From Paenibacillus radicis (ex Xue et al. 2023) (GTDB lineage: Bacteria; Bacillota; Bacilli; Paenibacillales; NBRC-103111), in the NCBI RefSeq assembly GCF_024722015.1, contig NZ_JANQBD010000006.1:62001-126000 (forward strand): a stretch of DNA of 64,000 bases, given 5' to 3'. This document shows, piece by piece, positions 45,127-54,024 of the stretch (the first letter of the stretch is position 1; every line of letters starts with the position of its first letter). The translations under genes and the position numbers were made by a program. The notes beneath the pieces are model-generated. The model ran no database searches, was not told the origin of the DNA, and saw only the letters and a program-made list of their open reading frames with translations.

Positions 45127-45765
45127 ATGAAAACAAGACAAGATGCATTAACCGAACTTATGAATCGTGAAGCCTTGGAGCTTCAGCTTAAGCAAACGAT
45201 TAAATCAGACGAAAATGTTGCTCTGGCTTTGATCGATGTCGATCATTTTATGGAAATCAATAACGAATTTGGACATGATACCGGTGATCACGTACTGCAA
45301 ACGATAGCCAATCTGTTGAAGGAAGCCGCAGGAGAATATGCTTTTCGTGTATCAGGGGATGAATTTGCAATTATGTTGGTGGGTGAAAGTCTTGAGCAGG
45401 CATTTTTGAAAATGGAAAATGTGCGGGCTGGGATCTGTGCGGCCCAAGACCGGTTTCAAATCCGGTTGGACAACCCTCCGTTCATAAGTGTAACTATCGG
45501 TGTAGCGCAATATCCGAGGGATTGCAAAGACGAGAATTCATTAATGCGTGCCGCCAATGCCGCTTTGATGGCCGCAAAAGAAGCCGGAAGAAATCAGGTT
45601 TCACTGCCTCCCAATGAAGATATGATTATGAAGACCTGCTATTATCCCGCCACTCTCGTGCGTCGTCTCAAAACTTTGGCAGAAAAGTCAAAAAAGAAAG
45701 AATCCTTTTTATTTCGTGAAGCTTTAACCGATTTACTGCGGAAATACGATCGTATCGAGGAGTGA
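45127..45765 (+). CDS. Diguanylate cyclase with C-terminal ribbon-helix-helix-like domain
   Basis: A 212-aa soluble protein. Residues 1-160 form a GGDEF domain: D37 in ALIDVDHF, FGHDTGDHVL near 48, and an SGDEF active site (76-80) in place of GGDEF. The RxxD inhibitory site is missing. Residues about 168-208 read as strand MKTCYYP, helix TLVRRLKTLAEKSK, and helix ESFLFREALTDLLRKY, which is the CopG/MetJ ribbon-helix-helix pattern. It has no membrane helix. If both parts work, it would join c-di-GMP synthesis or sensing to direct DNA binding. A perfect palindrome overlaps its own promoter. GGAGATG precedes the ATG; the next gene starts 6 bases after the stop. Confidence 0.8.
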   Translation: MKTRQDALTELMNREALELQLKQTIKSDENVALALIDVDHFMEINNEFGHDTGDHVLQTIANLLKEAAGEYAFRVSGDEFAIMLVGESLEQAFLKMENVRAGICAAQDRFQIRLDNPPFISVTIGVAQYPRDCKDENSLMRAANAALMAAKEAGRNQVSLPPNEDMIMKTCYYPATLVRRLKTLAEKSKKKESFLFREALTDLLRKYDRIEE

Positions 45766-45771
45766 GCTAAC

Positions 45772-46437
45772 ATGCACCTCAAAGGAAAATGGGCTTGTTA
45801 TGGTGCAGCGTCAGGAGCAGGGCTCATGCTTGGCTCTATTGCCTTACAGCATTTGGGTACTTGGGGACTGATCCTAGGCTTATTAATCGCTGTTTTAGGA
45901 GGGGGATGGCTCGCTTTACAAATATTCCGAATCTACGAGCTAAGCATAAATGACGAGGGAACCGGACTCTATAACCGACGATATTTATTTCAAAGACTTT
46001 CATATGAATTCAAAGGCAAGCATAGCGCAGAAAAGCTGGTTTCCATGCTGGTAATTGATATTGATGATTTTCGGGGGTTCAACACAAGATTTGGTCATTT
46101 GGCCGGGGATTATGTATTAAGATCTGTCGCAGAGGCTTTGAGAAGCAGTATACGCAGGTATGATACGGTGGGACGATGGGGTGGAGAGGAGTTCGCTGTT
46201 ATTCTTCCAGGTGCGAATGGGGCTGAGGCCCTTGCAATAGCCGAACGCATACGTGAACGGGTTCAAGGAATGGAATTATATTTCGGACAACATCATGATA
46301 TGCAAGTTACCGTCAGCATAGGAGCGGCCGTATACCATGGTCAATTTACTCATTCCAAGGAGCTTGTTCATGAAGCCGATCAAGCCATGTATAACGCAAA
46401 ACAGCTTAAGAATGCCGTTCTTCTCGCCTCCGGATAG
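45772..46437 (+). CDS. Membrane-anchored diguanylate cyclase
   Basis: A 221-aa protein. Two short hydrophobic helices (about 8-26 and 31-52) are followed by a full GGDEF domain with active site GGEEF (137-141). The RRYD inhibitory site (128-131) lies five residues before it, so product inhibition is likely. The Mg-binding Asp is in VIDIDDF and the substrate-binding part in NTRFGHLAGDYVL. No sensor domain is present besides the short helices. It is the second gene of the cyclase pair, probably cotranscribed with the soluble one. Confidence 0.92.
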   Translation: MHLKGKWACYGAASGAGLMLGSIALQHLGTWGLILGLLIAVLGGGWLALQIFRIYELSINDEGTGLYNRRYLFQRLSYEFKGKHSAEKLVSMLVIDIDDFRGFNTRFGHLAGDYVLRSVAEALRSSIRRYDTVGRWGGEEFAVILPGANGAEALAIAERIRERVQGMELYFGQHHDMQVTVSIGAAVYHGQFTHSKELVHEADQAMYNAKQLKNAVLLASG

Positions 46438-46486
46438 CTTCGCCCTCCCCTTGTCCAAAGCCAATCCGGCTGCCATACCAACGTAA

Positions 46487-46522
46487 AACAAGCTCCCCGG
46501 GTAGCAATCCAGAGAGCTTGTT
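46487..46522. terminator. Terminator between the cyclase pair and a TIM-barrel gene
   Basis: AACAAGCTC/GAGCTTGTT stem with an 18-base loop, between convergent genes; minus strand continues GTTTTAC. Confidence 0.6.
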
Positions 46523-46544
46523 CCATTTAACTCCATCCATTCAT

Positions 46545-47312
46545 TTATACTGCGCCTAATTTTTTCAAGTTATTAAAGCTCGTTTCCAGACATTGGAAAG
46601 GGTCACGTCCATAGCTTTGATCCTGCTCTACGGCAGCCCATTCAACACCAATTTCACGGCATGCGTTTAAAATGGCAGGGAAATTCATGTTCCCTTCACC
46701 AACCTCAGCAAATAACTGCTCCCGTTCAGCCGTTACCGCCATATCCTTCAAATGTACCACCTTCATACGGCCATCAAACTTCCGAACCCATTCAACAGCG
46801 TCGCCTCCGCCTGCTTGTACCCAATAAACATCGAGTTCAAAATCGAAAGCGCTCGGATCGGATTCTTCCAATAATATCTCCATACCGGTTTTTCCATCGA
46901 ATTTAGCAAATTCAAAGTTATGGTTATGATAAATAAATTTCAGTCCTGCTGCGTCCAGTTTTCTTCCAATTTCGGATGCTTCTTTAGCAAAGCTTATGTA
47001 CCCTTCCTTGCTGCTGCGGTATTCATTAGGCATTCCACCGAGTCCTACATATTTGCAGCCCCATAACTGGTGCTTTTGAATGACCTCATCCAATCTCTCC
47101 GTCAGGTCCTGGTATGGAATATGAGTAGCGCAAATAGTCAATTGTTCACCATCTGCGAGATCTTTCAGTTCTTGATTTCCAATCGGGCCTACTCCGGAAA
47201 CTTGAACGGCGTTATATCCAATCTGCTTTACTTTCTTCAAAGAATCAGCGATGCTCTCAGGAGTTTTCAAAAACTCTCTAACCGTGTAAAGCTGTGCTGC
47301 AATTTTCATTTC
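46545..47312 (-). CDS. Sugar phosphate isomerase/epimerase (AP endonuclease 2-like TIM barrel)
   Basis: Protein of 255 aa of the xylose-isomerase-like TIM-barrel superfamily. Metal-site blocks FIYHNHNFEF, FELDVYWVQAGG and VVHLKDM, and a terminal WAAVEQDQSYGRDPF, are those of inosose/ketose epimerase-type members. AAGGAG precedes the chosen ATG; the 16-codon extension upstream has no site. Opposite the dehydrogenase gene at 47574, and with a cre-like sequence upstream, it probably works on an intermediate of the same sugar pathway. Confidence 0.85.
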   Translation of the reverse strand, partial: EMKIAAQLYTVREFLKTPESIADSLKKVKQIGYNAVQVSGVGPIGNQELKDLADGEQLTICATHIPYQDLTERLDEVIQKHQLWGCKYVGLGGMPNEYRSSKEGYISFAKEASEIGRKLDAAGLKFIYHNHNFEFAKFDGKTGMEILLEESDPSAFDFELDVYWVQAGGGDAVEWVRKFDGRMKVVHLKDMAVTAEREQLFAEVGEGNMNFPAILNACREIGVEWAAVEQDQSYGRDPFQCLETSFNNLKKLGAV

Positions 47313-47351
47313 ACTCGCTCCTTTTAGGTGTTTACTTGTTAAAACTGATTT

Positions 47352-47365
47352 TGGAAACACTTACA
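47352..47365 (-). promoter_or_regulatory. Weak cre-like site upstream of the TIM-barrel gene
   Basis: TGGAAACACTTACA matches 12 of 14 bases of the CcpA consensus TGWAANCGNTNWCA. It lies 40-53 bases before the start codon. Confidence 0.35.
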
Positions 47366-47452
47366 CAGGCATTCAACTAAACTTTACCACACTTGCCAAG
47401 CCATTACACTGTACTTTTGTTACAAAAAAAGCTGTAATAACCGCTGCTTATT

Positions 47453-47536
47453 ATTAACGTTAATCTTGTTGACATCCGCATACTCCATAGATATAATCCT
47501 CTCATAAAAGCCTTCTTTACAATGAAAGCGTTAGCA
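47453..47536 (+). promoter_or_regulatory. Sigma-A promoter with palindrome and cre-like site
   Basis: A perfect palindrome ATTAACGTTAAT (47453-47464) abuts TTGACA (47469-47474); TATAAT follows after 17 bases (47492-47497). Both hexamers are perfect. TGAAAGCGTTAGCA at 47523-47536 matches 13 of 14 bases of the cre consensus and lies about 20 bases past the predicted start, the place for CcpA road-block repression. The palindrome could bind a LacI-type regulator, which is not encoded nearby. Confidence 0.72.
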
Positions 47537-47573
47537 CAAATTACTACTACATAATATTAGGAGGATACAAGAA

Positions 47574-48629
47574 ATGTCCAAGCATGAAATTGCGGTAATT
47601 CCTGGTGATGGCATCGGCAACGAGGTCGTTCCTGCAGCTCTTGATGTATTGAATACAGTGGCCGAAGTTCATGGTGGTATCTCATTCGAGTTCACGAATT
47701 TCCCTTGGAATTGCGATTATTATTTAAAGCATGGCATCATGATGCCAGAGGACGGCTTGAATACTTTACAATCATTCGAAGCTATCTTCTTAGGAGCCGT
47801 AGGAGATCCTGCCAAGGTTGCTGATCATATTTCTTTATGGGGCCTGCTCATCAAAATTCGTCGTGAGTTCGAGCAAGTGATTAACATCCGGCCAGCTAAA
47901 TTTATAAATGGCATTGTATCCCCACTGACTAATCCCAATGATTTCGATCTTATCGTTGTACGTGAAAACAGTGAGGGTGAATATAGCGAAGTCGGAGGAA
48001 GAATACATAAAGGCGAGGATCAAATCGCTATTCAGAACGCTATCTTTACCCATAAAGGAACAGAGCGAGCCATCCGCTACGCATTTGAATTGGCGGCCAA
48101 ACGCAAAGGACATGTGACAAGTGCAACGAAATCGAATGGTATCTTCCATTCCATGCCATTCTGGGATGAAGTTTTCAAAGAGGTTAGCCTCGACTATCCG
48201 GAAGCCAGAACAGCTTCCTATCATATCGATGCATTAGCAGCCTTTTTCGTCACCAAACCTCATATCTTTGATGTTATTGTTGCCAGCAACTTATTCGGCG
48301 ACATCCTGACTGATATCGGAGCAGCCATTATGGGCAGCATCGGCATCGCCCCGGCAGCCAACATTAATTTGAACGGGAAGTACCCTTCTATGTTCGAACC
48401 CGTTCATGGCTCAGCTCCAGATATCTGTGGCAAAGGCATCGCCAATCCAGTCGGACAAATCTGGACGGCCAAGATGATGCTGGACCATCTCGGTCAGCAA
48501 GAGCTTGGACAAAAGGTACTGACAGCAATGGAGGAGACCATATCGAATGGAATAAAAACACCTGATATTGGTGGGAACGCCTCAACAAAAGAAATGACTG
48601 AGGACATCTGCCGCAGATTAAAGAAATAG
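47574..48629 (+). CDS. D-malate/tartrate-type dehydrogenase (isopropylmalate dehydrogenase family)
   Basis: NAD-dependent beta-decarboxylating dehydrogenase of 351 aa. IAVIPGDGIGNEVVPAALDV is the family start; VRENSEGEYSEVGGR and the metal-binding SNLFGDILTDIGAAIMGSIG are the family signature. The LLIKIRREFEQVINIRPAKF segment and overall length agree with D-malate dehydrogenase/tartrate dehydrogenase (YcsA-like) rather than LeuB, which would be near leuCD. TAGGAGG precedes the ATG. A perfect sigma-A promoter and a downstream cre-like site point to strong expression that is subject to catabolite repression. Confidence 0.88.
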   Translation: MSKHEIAVIPGDGIGNEVVPAALDVLNTVAEVHGGISFEFTNFPWNCDYYLKHGIMMPEDGLNTLQSFEAIFLGAVGDPAKVADHISLWGLLIKIRREFEQVINIRPAKFINGIVSPLTNPNDFDLIVVRENSEGEYSEVGGRIHKGEDQIAIQNAIFTHKGTERAIRYAFELAAKRKGHVTSATKSNGIFHSMPFWDEVFKEVSLDYPEARTASYHIDALAAFFVTKPHIFDVIVASNLFGDILTDIGAAIMGSIGIAPAANINLNGKYPSMFEPVHGSAPDICGKGIANPVGQIWTAKMMLDHLGQQELGQKVLTAMEETISNGIKTPDIGGNASTKEMTEDICRRLKK

Positions 48630-48632
48630 TTG

Positions 48633-48683
48633 ATAATAAACAGAGGTTAATCCATATACTGCGGATTAACCTCTGTTTATTAT
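48633..48683. terminator. Strong bidirectional terminator of the sugar-acid region
   Basis: Perfect 21-bp stem AATAAACAGAGGTTAATCC/GGATTAACCTCTGTTTATT (outer bases omitted) with a 9-base loop, between convergent genes. Confidence 0.9.
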
Positions 48684-48688
48684 ATCCG

Positions 48689-49450
48689 TTAAAACTTGAA
48701 GCCAAGCCCACCGTCTACGGACAACATTTGACCCGTAATTTGACCTGCATTGGCGGAGCATAGGAACACTACGGAATTCGCAATGTCATCCTCCGTTTGC
48801 AATCTGCCAAACGGCATGGCAGAGGAACGCTGCTCCGGCCAGTCCTCGTCCTCCCCTTTTGCCCGCATGAGAGCCCTTTCCCCATGGGAAGCTACCCAGC
48901 CTGGATGTACACCGTTTACCCGGATATTGTGCTTCGCTAATGAACGGGCTAAATTCCGGGTCAGCGTAACAACTCCTCCTTTGGAAATAGCGTAGGCGAA
49001 CAACTCCTCTCCGCCAACACTCGCATGGAGTGAGCCAATATTTACAATGCATCCCCCGCCTTGCTTGATCATGACAGGAACCGCGGCTTTACACATCAGG
49101 TAAACACCTTTTAAGTTAATATCCATGACCCGGTCCCAGAAAACCTCATCTGTTTGAAGCAAATCAGCTCTCGGAAATATTCCAGCATTATTGACTACAA
49201 AATCCAGCCTTCCAAACTTCTGCTCAGCAACACTAACCGCATTATTAACTTGATCTGATTGGGAGACATCACATTGTACGTATACGACCTCCTTCCCTTG
49301 ACTCCGCCATTGCTCCGCCGCTTGTTCCCCATCCAGAGAAGCGTCCGCAATAACAGCCTTTGCTCCATTTTCCAGAAACTGCTTGACGATGGAGGCGCCA
49401 ATTCCTTTGGCTCCACCTGTTATTAAGGCAATTTTCCCATCAAAGTTCAA
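48689..49450 (-). CDS. Short-chain dehydrogenase, last gene of the sugar operon
   Basis: Classical SDR of 253 aa: TGGAKGIG loop, NNAG (VVNNAGIFPRADLL), Ser in IGSLHASVG and YAISK active-site Tyr/Lys. The end GQMLSVDGGLGFKF is the usual SDR tail. The start is TTG, with GGAG 8 bases upstream; no ATG fits. It follows the previous SDR by 130 bases, within which no terminator is seen, and ends at the strong terminator. Confidence 0.88.
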   Translation of the reverse strand: MNFDGKIALITGGAKGIGASIVKQFLENGAKAVIADASLDGEQAAEQWRSQGKEVVYVQCDVSQSDQVNNAVSVAEQKFGRLDFVVNNAGIFPRADLLQTDEVFWDRVMDINLKGVYLMCKAAVPVMIKQGGGCIVNIGSLHASVGGEELFAYAISKGGVVTLTRNLARSLAKHNIRVNGVHPGWVASHGERALMRAKGEDEDWPEQRSSAMPFGRLQTEDDIANSVVFLCSANAGQITGQMLSVDGGLGFKF

Positions 49451-49580
49451 TTGTATGGCTCCTTCGCGTTTTTTATTATGTTTTAGAGGCGAAGCTGAAC
49501 GAGTCTAAGATTGCAAAAAAAAGCTGCATCTAAATATGCGAATGTATCTTCGTCGAATAGAGTTCGAACAGAGGCTTTTC

Positions 49581-50363
49581 TTATTTCCAGCAAACAATCG
49601 TTTCCCCAGTCAAATAATCGGCTTGTGGGCCGCAGAGAAACATCACAATTTTGGACATGTCTTCTGGATGAGCAATTCGCTGAAGCCTGGAGAGGCCTTC
49701 TTCATTATTAACGGTACGAGTCGCCGAGAAGCGGGCTGTATAGGTGGGGGCCGGTGAAATACAATTTACATTCACATCATACGGCCGCATCTGCTGGGCC
49801 AAGCTTCTTGTGTAATGGGAAATACCCAGCTTGGCAGCAGCGTATATCACGCCTGACGTAACTGGAATATGGCCTGCGATCGAGCCCACATTAACAATCT
49901 TGCCGAAGCGCCGCTCACGCATATGCTGACCAACAAATTTGCAAGTGTACATAGTAGATAACATATTGCGCTCGACTACCGACCGAATATCCTCCACACT
50001 AATATCCAGTGAATCGTTAGGTTCAGGCCGAGGTGTCTTGGAGCCTATGTCGCCACCCGCATTATTGATTAATATATCAATGGAGCCTAGCCTTTCAATG
50101 GACTGCTTAATTAATTGCTCAACCTGCTCTGGATCTGCCAAATCGGCGGCTATAAACATAGACTTCACACCTAATGCGGCTGCTTCCTCGGCTACTTGAA
50201 ACCCGCTGGCCGCTTCGTTAAATTCCGCGGACTTCATTGCCGTCTCATCGTGAATAATGACATTAGCTCCCGCACGGGCCAAGTCCATGGCATATTGCCT
50301 GCCGAGACCCCTGCTAGAGCCGGTGACAAGCGCATTTTTACCTTTTAAATCAAGGTCATTCAT
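49581..50363 (-). CDS. Short-chain dehydrogenase of the sugar operon
   Basis: An SDR of 260 aa with TGSSRGLG loop, INNAGG, and VGSIAGHIPVTSGVIYAAAK (catalytic Ser, Tyr and Lys). The ending DYLTGETIVCWK lacks the usual DGG, a small oddity that may reflect a different dimer end. GAGGGAG precedes the ATG; it lies 9 bases after the upstream isomerase gene. It likely oxidises or reduces a sugar-acid intermediate. Confidence 0.85.
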   Translation of the reverse strand: MNDLDLKGKNALVTGSSRGLGRQYAMDLARAGANVIIHDETAMKSAEFNEAASGFQVAEEAAALGVKSMFIAADLADPEQVEQLIKQSIERLGSIDILINNAGGDIGSKTPRPEPNDSLDISVEDIRSVVERNMLSTMYTCKFVGQHMRERRFGKIVNVGSIAGHIPVTSGVIYAAAKLGISHYTRSLAQQMRPYDVNVNCISPAPTYTARFSATRTVNNEEGLSRLQRIAHPEDMSKIVMFLCGPQADYLTGETIVCWK

Positions 50364-50372
50364 GTTGCTCCC

Positions 50373-51371
50373 TCAACTTTTCACGAGATTTTCATTATCG
50401 CGGAACTGTACAATCAATGACTTCAAATAGGCAAGGGCCGTTGCCATTTGCGATTGCTCGTATGCGGCTATCGAAGCGGGGGACTCCCCTCTCTCGAACG
50501 GAGTTCTCCAGTCGCCGCTTCCTCTTGCGTGGTCATGTACATAACGCAGCAAACGAGTTAGCTGGCTTGCGGAACGCGCAGGATATTCCGTCCAGAAATC
50601 CTCTTCAAGCACCCTGACATTCCGCGCCTCCAATGCACCGTGTTCTACGGACAATGTCATTTCCGGAGCAACTTCCGAGAAGATACTCAATAGCTCAGGG
50701 AAATCAATCGATCCTTGACCAAGGGGACATCTGACCAGTCTGTAGCCCTCCTCGTACCAATAAATCATATAGTCCTTTAAATGGACATTTTTCACATAAG
50801 GAGCTACCCGGCGAAAAAAGTCATTCGGTTCTTCAGCAGTTGCCAGAGGATTCCCCGTATCGAGATTAATACCGAATCGCTGCGACCCAATCGTTTCGCA
50901 TAGCCAAAGCAATTCCTCGGAGGCAAGATCCTGATGATTTTCTACAGCCAGATTGACTCCCGTTTGCTCTGCTGTTTCAACAGCTTCCTGGAAGGACATG
51001 AGAATCTGCTCCAAAAAAGGCTTCCAGGTACCGGCCATATGCCTGCGGTCACCTCCGAATTTGGCTCCTCCAACAACCGTCCGTACCGTTATTGCTCCTA
51101 CACGTTTGGCATACAGCAGCGCCTCGCATAAAGGAAGAGGATCAAAGCCGCCTGCGGCGATATTTATAAACATGCCTTTGGAGCGGGCATAATCAGCCAC
51201 TTCATCGGGATTATGTTCTTTTAATAGATGAAAAGGGATTTCAATGCCTTCCAGACCATGGCTTTCCGTAACATCAATTAATTGTTTGGGTGTTATCGGT
51301 TTTTTGCCTGATTGCGGGTGGATACCCATATCATAGGTAGTCCCATAAACCGTAAGTCCGTATTTCATTTG
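50373..51371 (-). CDS. Sugar phosphate isomerase/epimerase-like TIM barrel protein
   Basis: A 332-aa member of the xylose-isomerase-like TIM-barrel superfamily, longer than its relative at 46545. Metal-site blocks: LAVENHQDL, GINLDTGNPLATAEEP, NVHLKDYMIYW and SVEHGALEARN. The frame begins 21 codons upstream, but AAAGGGCTGAGG stands right before this ATG. It lies between two SDR genes of the operon (31 and 9 bases apart). Reaction unknown; isomerisation or epimerisation of a keto sugar acid is the best guess. Confidence 0.82.
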   Translation of the reverse strand, partial: QMKYGLTVYGTTYDMGIHPQSGKKPITPKQLIDVTESHGLEGIEIPFHLLKEHNPDEVADYARSKGMFINIAAGGFDPLPLCEALLYAKRVGAITVRTVVGGAKFGGDRRHMAGTWKPFLEQILMSFQEAVETAEQTGVNLAVENHQDLASEELLWLCETIGSQRFGINLDTGNPLATAEEPNDFFRRVAPYVKNVHLKDYMIYWYEEGYRLVRCPLGQGSIDFPELLSIFSEVAPEMTLSVEHGALEARNVRVLEEDFWTEYPARSASQLTRLLRYVHDHARGSGDWRTPFERGESPASIAAYEQSQMATALAYLKSLIVQFRDNENLVKS

Positions 51372-51402
51372 CCTCAGCCCTTTCTTATTAAAGTTTCCTT
51401 TG

Positions 51403-52170
51403 TTATTGTGCTGTCCAGCCTCCATCGATAACAATGGAAGAGCCGGTCATAAAGCTCGAAGCTTCTGAAGCCAAATAAATGATTAGTCCCGTAAGCTCAT
51501 CCGGGTTTCCCCAACGTTTGATAGCAAGGTGATCGAGGAAAAACTGGTTGGCTTCCGGATTATTTATGACTACCTTGTTCAGATCGGTAGCAAACGGCCC
51601 AGGACAAACGGCGTTGGCTGTAATGTTATGTTCGGCCCATTCCAACGCCATAACCTTAGTGAGTTGAATCAATCCGCCCTTGCTCGAGCAATAGGCTGAG
51701 CGCTCCGGAAGCGCAACAGTCCCCAGCATGGAAGACAAATTAATAATCCTTCCATACTGCTGCTTGATCATATAAGGGACTACAGCCTTCGCGCACAGGA
51801 AAGGGGCTTTCAGATTAGTGCTTTGCACAAGGTCCCAGCTGTCTTCGTCATAATCAAGGATCGGTTTACGGACGTTAATGCCCGCATTGTTGATCAGTAT
51901 ATCAATGCGCCCCAAAGCTTGGGTTGTTTCCTTCGCCATTCGGCTAACCTGATCGCCGTTCGTGACATCAACCGCTACTCCAATGGCTTGGCCGCCGGTT
52001 GCCTCACGAATCTGCCTTGCTCCTTCCGCTGCTTTTGCTTCATCCCTGCTGGTAACCGCAACTGTAGCCCCAGCCTCGGCAAGTGCCTTTGCAAATACAA
52101 GCCCCAATCCTTGGCATCCGCCAGTAATCAGTGCAACCCTGCCATCCAATTTGAACTTATCCAAGCTCAT
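51403..52170 (-). CDS. Short-chain dehydrogenase (gluconate 5-dehydrogenase-like)
   Basis: A 255-aa SDR: TGGCQGLG loop, INNAGINVRKP, SSMLGTVALPERSAYCSSK catalytic part, and a DGGWTAQ end. The block YDEDSWDLVQSTNLKAPFLC and the whole layout resemble the gluconate 5-dehydrogenase/KduD group, which acts on keto-sugar acids. This fits the operon. AAGGAGG precedes the ATG. It follows the permease gene by 66 bases that include an AACTTGC-type repeat. Confidence 0.87.
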   Translation of the reverse strand: MSLDKFKLDGRVALITGGCQGLGLVFAKALAEAGATVAVTSRDEAKAAEGARQIREATGGQAIGVAVDVTNGDQVSRMAKETTQALGRIDILINNAGINVRKPILDYDEDSWDLVQSTNLKAPFLCAKAVVPYMIKQQYGRIINLSSMLGTVALPERSAYCSSKGGLIQLTKVMALEWAEHNITANAVCPGPFATDLNKVVINNPEANQFFLDHLAIKRWGNPDELTGLIIYLASEASSFMTGSSIVIDGGWTAQ

Positions 52171-52236
52171 GTTCTTCCTCCTTAGATTTTCAACTTTAGT
52201 GTAACTTGCATCATAAGCGGTTTTGTGTTCAACAAA

Positions 52237-53091
52237 TTAATATTTTGCTCCACCATCCGCAAGACCGCCGATTACAAATGACTGCGCTCCGAGGTATAAA
52301 ACCGCAGCAGGAATGGTAGCAATAACCGATGAGCTCATGAGGAGCCCCCAAATAAACGTGTCCGAAAACTTAAAGCTGGCAATTCCAATCGTAGCGGTTT
52401 GCTGACTCGGACTCGTCGTAACGACCAGCGCATACAAAAATTCGTTCCAAGACATTGTAAAAGCAAAGGTTGCGACAACCGCAATTCCAGGCGCAGCAAT
52501 AGGAAGAATGATCTTCCACAGCGTTTGCAGCCGGTTACAGCCATCGATCAGTGCCGCTTCCTCCAACGATTTGGGAATCGCCTTGAAGTAGCTGAGCAGC
52601 ATATAGCAGCAATAAGGGACGATAAATGTCGGATAAATTATGAGCAAGCCGAACTTGTTGTCAGCAAAGCCGAGCTTGCTCACAAGAACGTACATTGGAA
52701 TGAACAGCACCGCAGCCGGCATGAGATAGCAGATAATGATGCTCTTCGTCAAAAAATTTCTCCCGCGAAACTTCAGCCGGGTTAAGCTGTAGGAGCCAAA
52801 AATACTAATTACCAAGGATACCAAAGTAGCCAGACTGGATACATACAAGCTATTTTTCATATTGCCCATGAATTCCGTTTCTTTGAACAAATCCGAATAA
52901 TGCTTGGTCGTGATTTCCGTTGGAATTAACCTTGGTTTGGCATCGTACATCTGATCATTAGGCGTAAACGAGGTCTTAACCATCCAGTACACGGGAAACA
53001 GCGTCCATATCAAACCGACAACTACGATAAAATAAATCAGAACCAGCTTTCGAACCGCACGTACTTGGGACGCTCTCATAACCGTTGCCAC
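52237..53091 (-). CDS. Sugar ABC transporter permease (MalG type)
   Basis: Integral membrane protein of 284 aa with six helices and the binding-protein-dependent transport signature EEAALIDGCNRLQTLWKIIL (EAA loop, about residues 190-215), which docks to the ATPase. The N-terminus is cytoplasmic and basic. The frame starts at GTG; an ATG four codons later has AAGGTGG 8 bases upstream and may be the real start. It lies 6 bases after the other permease gene. No ATPase gene is in the operon. Confidence 0.92.
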   Translation of the reverse strand: MATVMRASQVRAVRKLVLIYFIVVVGLIWTLFPVYWMVKTSFTPNDQMYDAKPRLIPTEITTKHYSDLFKETEFMGNMKNSLYVSSLATLVSLVISIFGSYSLTRLKFRGRNFLTKSIIICYLMPAAVLFIPMYVLVSKLGFADNKFGLLIIYPTFIVPYCCYMLLSYFKAIPKSLEEAALIDGCNRLQTLWKIILPIAAPGIAVVATFAFTMSWNEFLYALVVTTSPSQQTATIGIASFKFSDTFIWGLLMSSSVIATIPAAVLYLGAQSFVIGGLADGGAKY

Positions 53092-53097
53092 CTTCCC

Positions 53098-53976
53098 TCA
53101 ATCCTCCTTATTGAGCTTTCGGGTCATAAGGAACATCAAGACTAGTAAAATGGGAATAATCGATCCCGCCACACTGAGTGATTTACCCATATTATTTTGG
53201 AGGAATGCCACTTCATAGGTGTAAACAGAAATTACTGCAGAGTTATACAAGGGACCGCCGCCTGTGATCAAAAATATGTTTTCAAAGTCATTGAACGTCC
53301 ATATCGAAGACAGCATCGTAGTGATGATAATTACAGAGCTGATAGAAGGTATCGTGATGGAAAAAAACTGGCGGATGGTCCCTGCTCCATCAATCTTTGC
53401 CGCTTCATACAGCTGTCTGTCAATCGTTTGCAAGCCTCCAAGAATACTGAATAGAAAGAACGGGATGCCTCGCCAAATATTTACGATAATAACCGAGACC
53501 AAAGCAATATTCGCCCCGCTCAACCATGCTACCGGCACATCAATCAGCCCGATGTCCAGCAGCACTTTATTTATAATTCCGAAAGTGTCGTTATACATCC
53601 ATTTCCATGTGAGAGCAGCTACCATTCCGGAGATTGCCCAAGGGACCAGGAACAGCACGCGGACAACCGACCTTCCGAAAAATTGCTGGTTAACGGTCAA
53701 AGCGAATACCATCCCAATTATCAGTTTGAAAAAGACATCAGTAACAAAATAAACAAACGTATTTTTTAATACTTTCCAATAGATGGGGTCAGAGAAAATT
53801 TCGCGATAGTTATCAAAACCGATAAAATGGGCGTCCGCGCCAACCGTTTTATCAGTCAGGCTCAGGTATAACGCATTGACAAAAGGAATGCCGATCACCA
53901 CAAAGATGATGATGACGATCGGCATAACGGACGTATACCCCAAAGCCAATTCACTCTTTCGATTCGATTGAAGCAT
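53098..53976 (-). CDS. Sugar ABC transporter permease (MalF type)
   Basis: Membrane protein of 292 aa with about six helices and the EAA loop YEAAKIDGAGTIRQFFSITI near residue 200. Length and N-terminus (ALGYTSVMPIVIIIFVVIG) suit the small MalF-like permeases of CUT1 importers. AGGTGA precedes the ATG. It forms a heterodimer with the product of the next gene. Confidence 0.92.
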   Translation of the reverse strand: MLQSNRKSELALGYTSVMPIVIIIFVVIGIPFVNALYLSLTDKTVGADAHFIGFDNYREIFSDPIYWKVLKNTFVYFVTDVFFKLIIGMVFALTVNQQFFGRSVVRVLFLVPWAISGMVAALTWKWMYNDTFGIINKVLLDIGLIDVPVAWLSGANIALVSVIIVNIWRGIPFFLFSILGGLQTIDRQLYEAAKIDGAGTIRQFFSITIPSISSVIIITTMLSSIWTFNDFENIFLITGGGPLYNSAVISVYTYEVAFLQNNMGKSLSVAGSIIPILLVLMFLMTRKLNKED

Positions 53977-54024
53977 GCTTTCACCTGCCCTTGGAAGAGT
54001 ACGTCGGTGTAAGTTTACAGTGTG

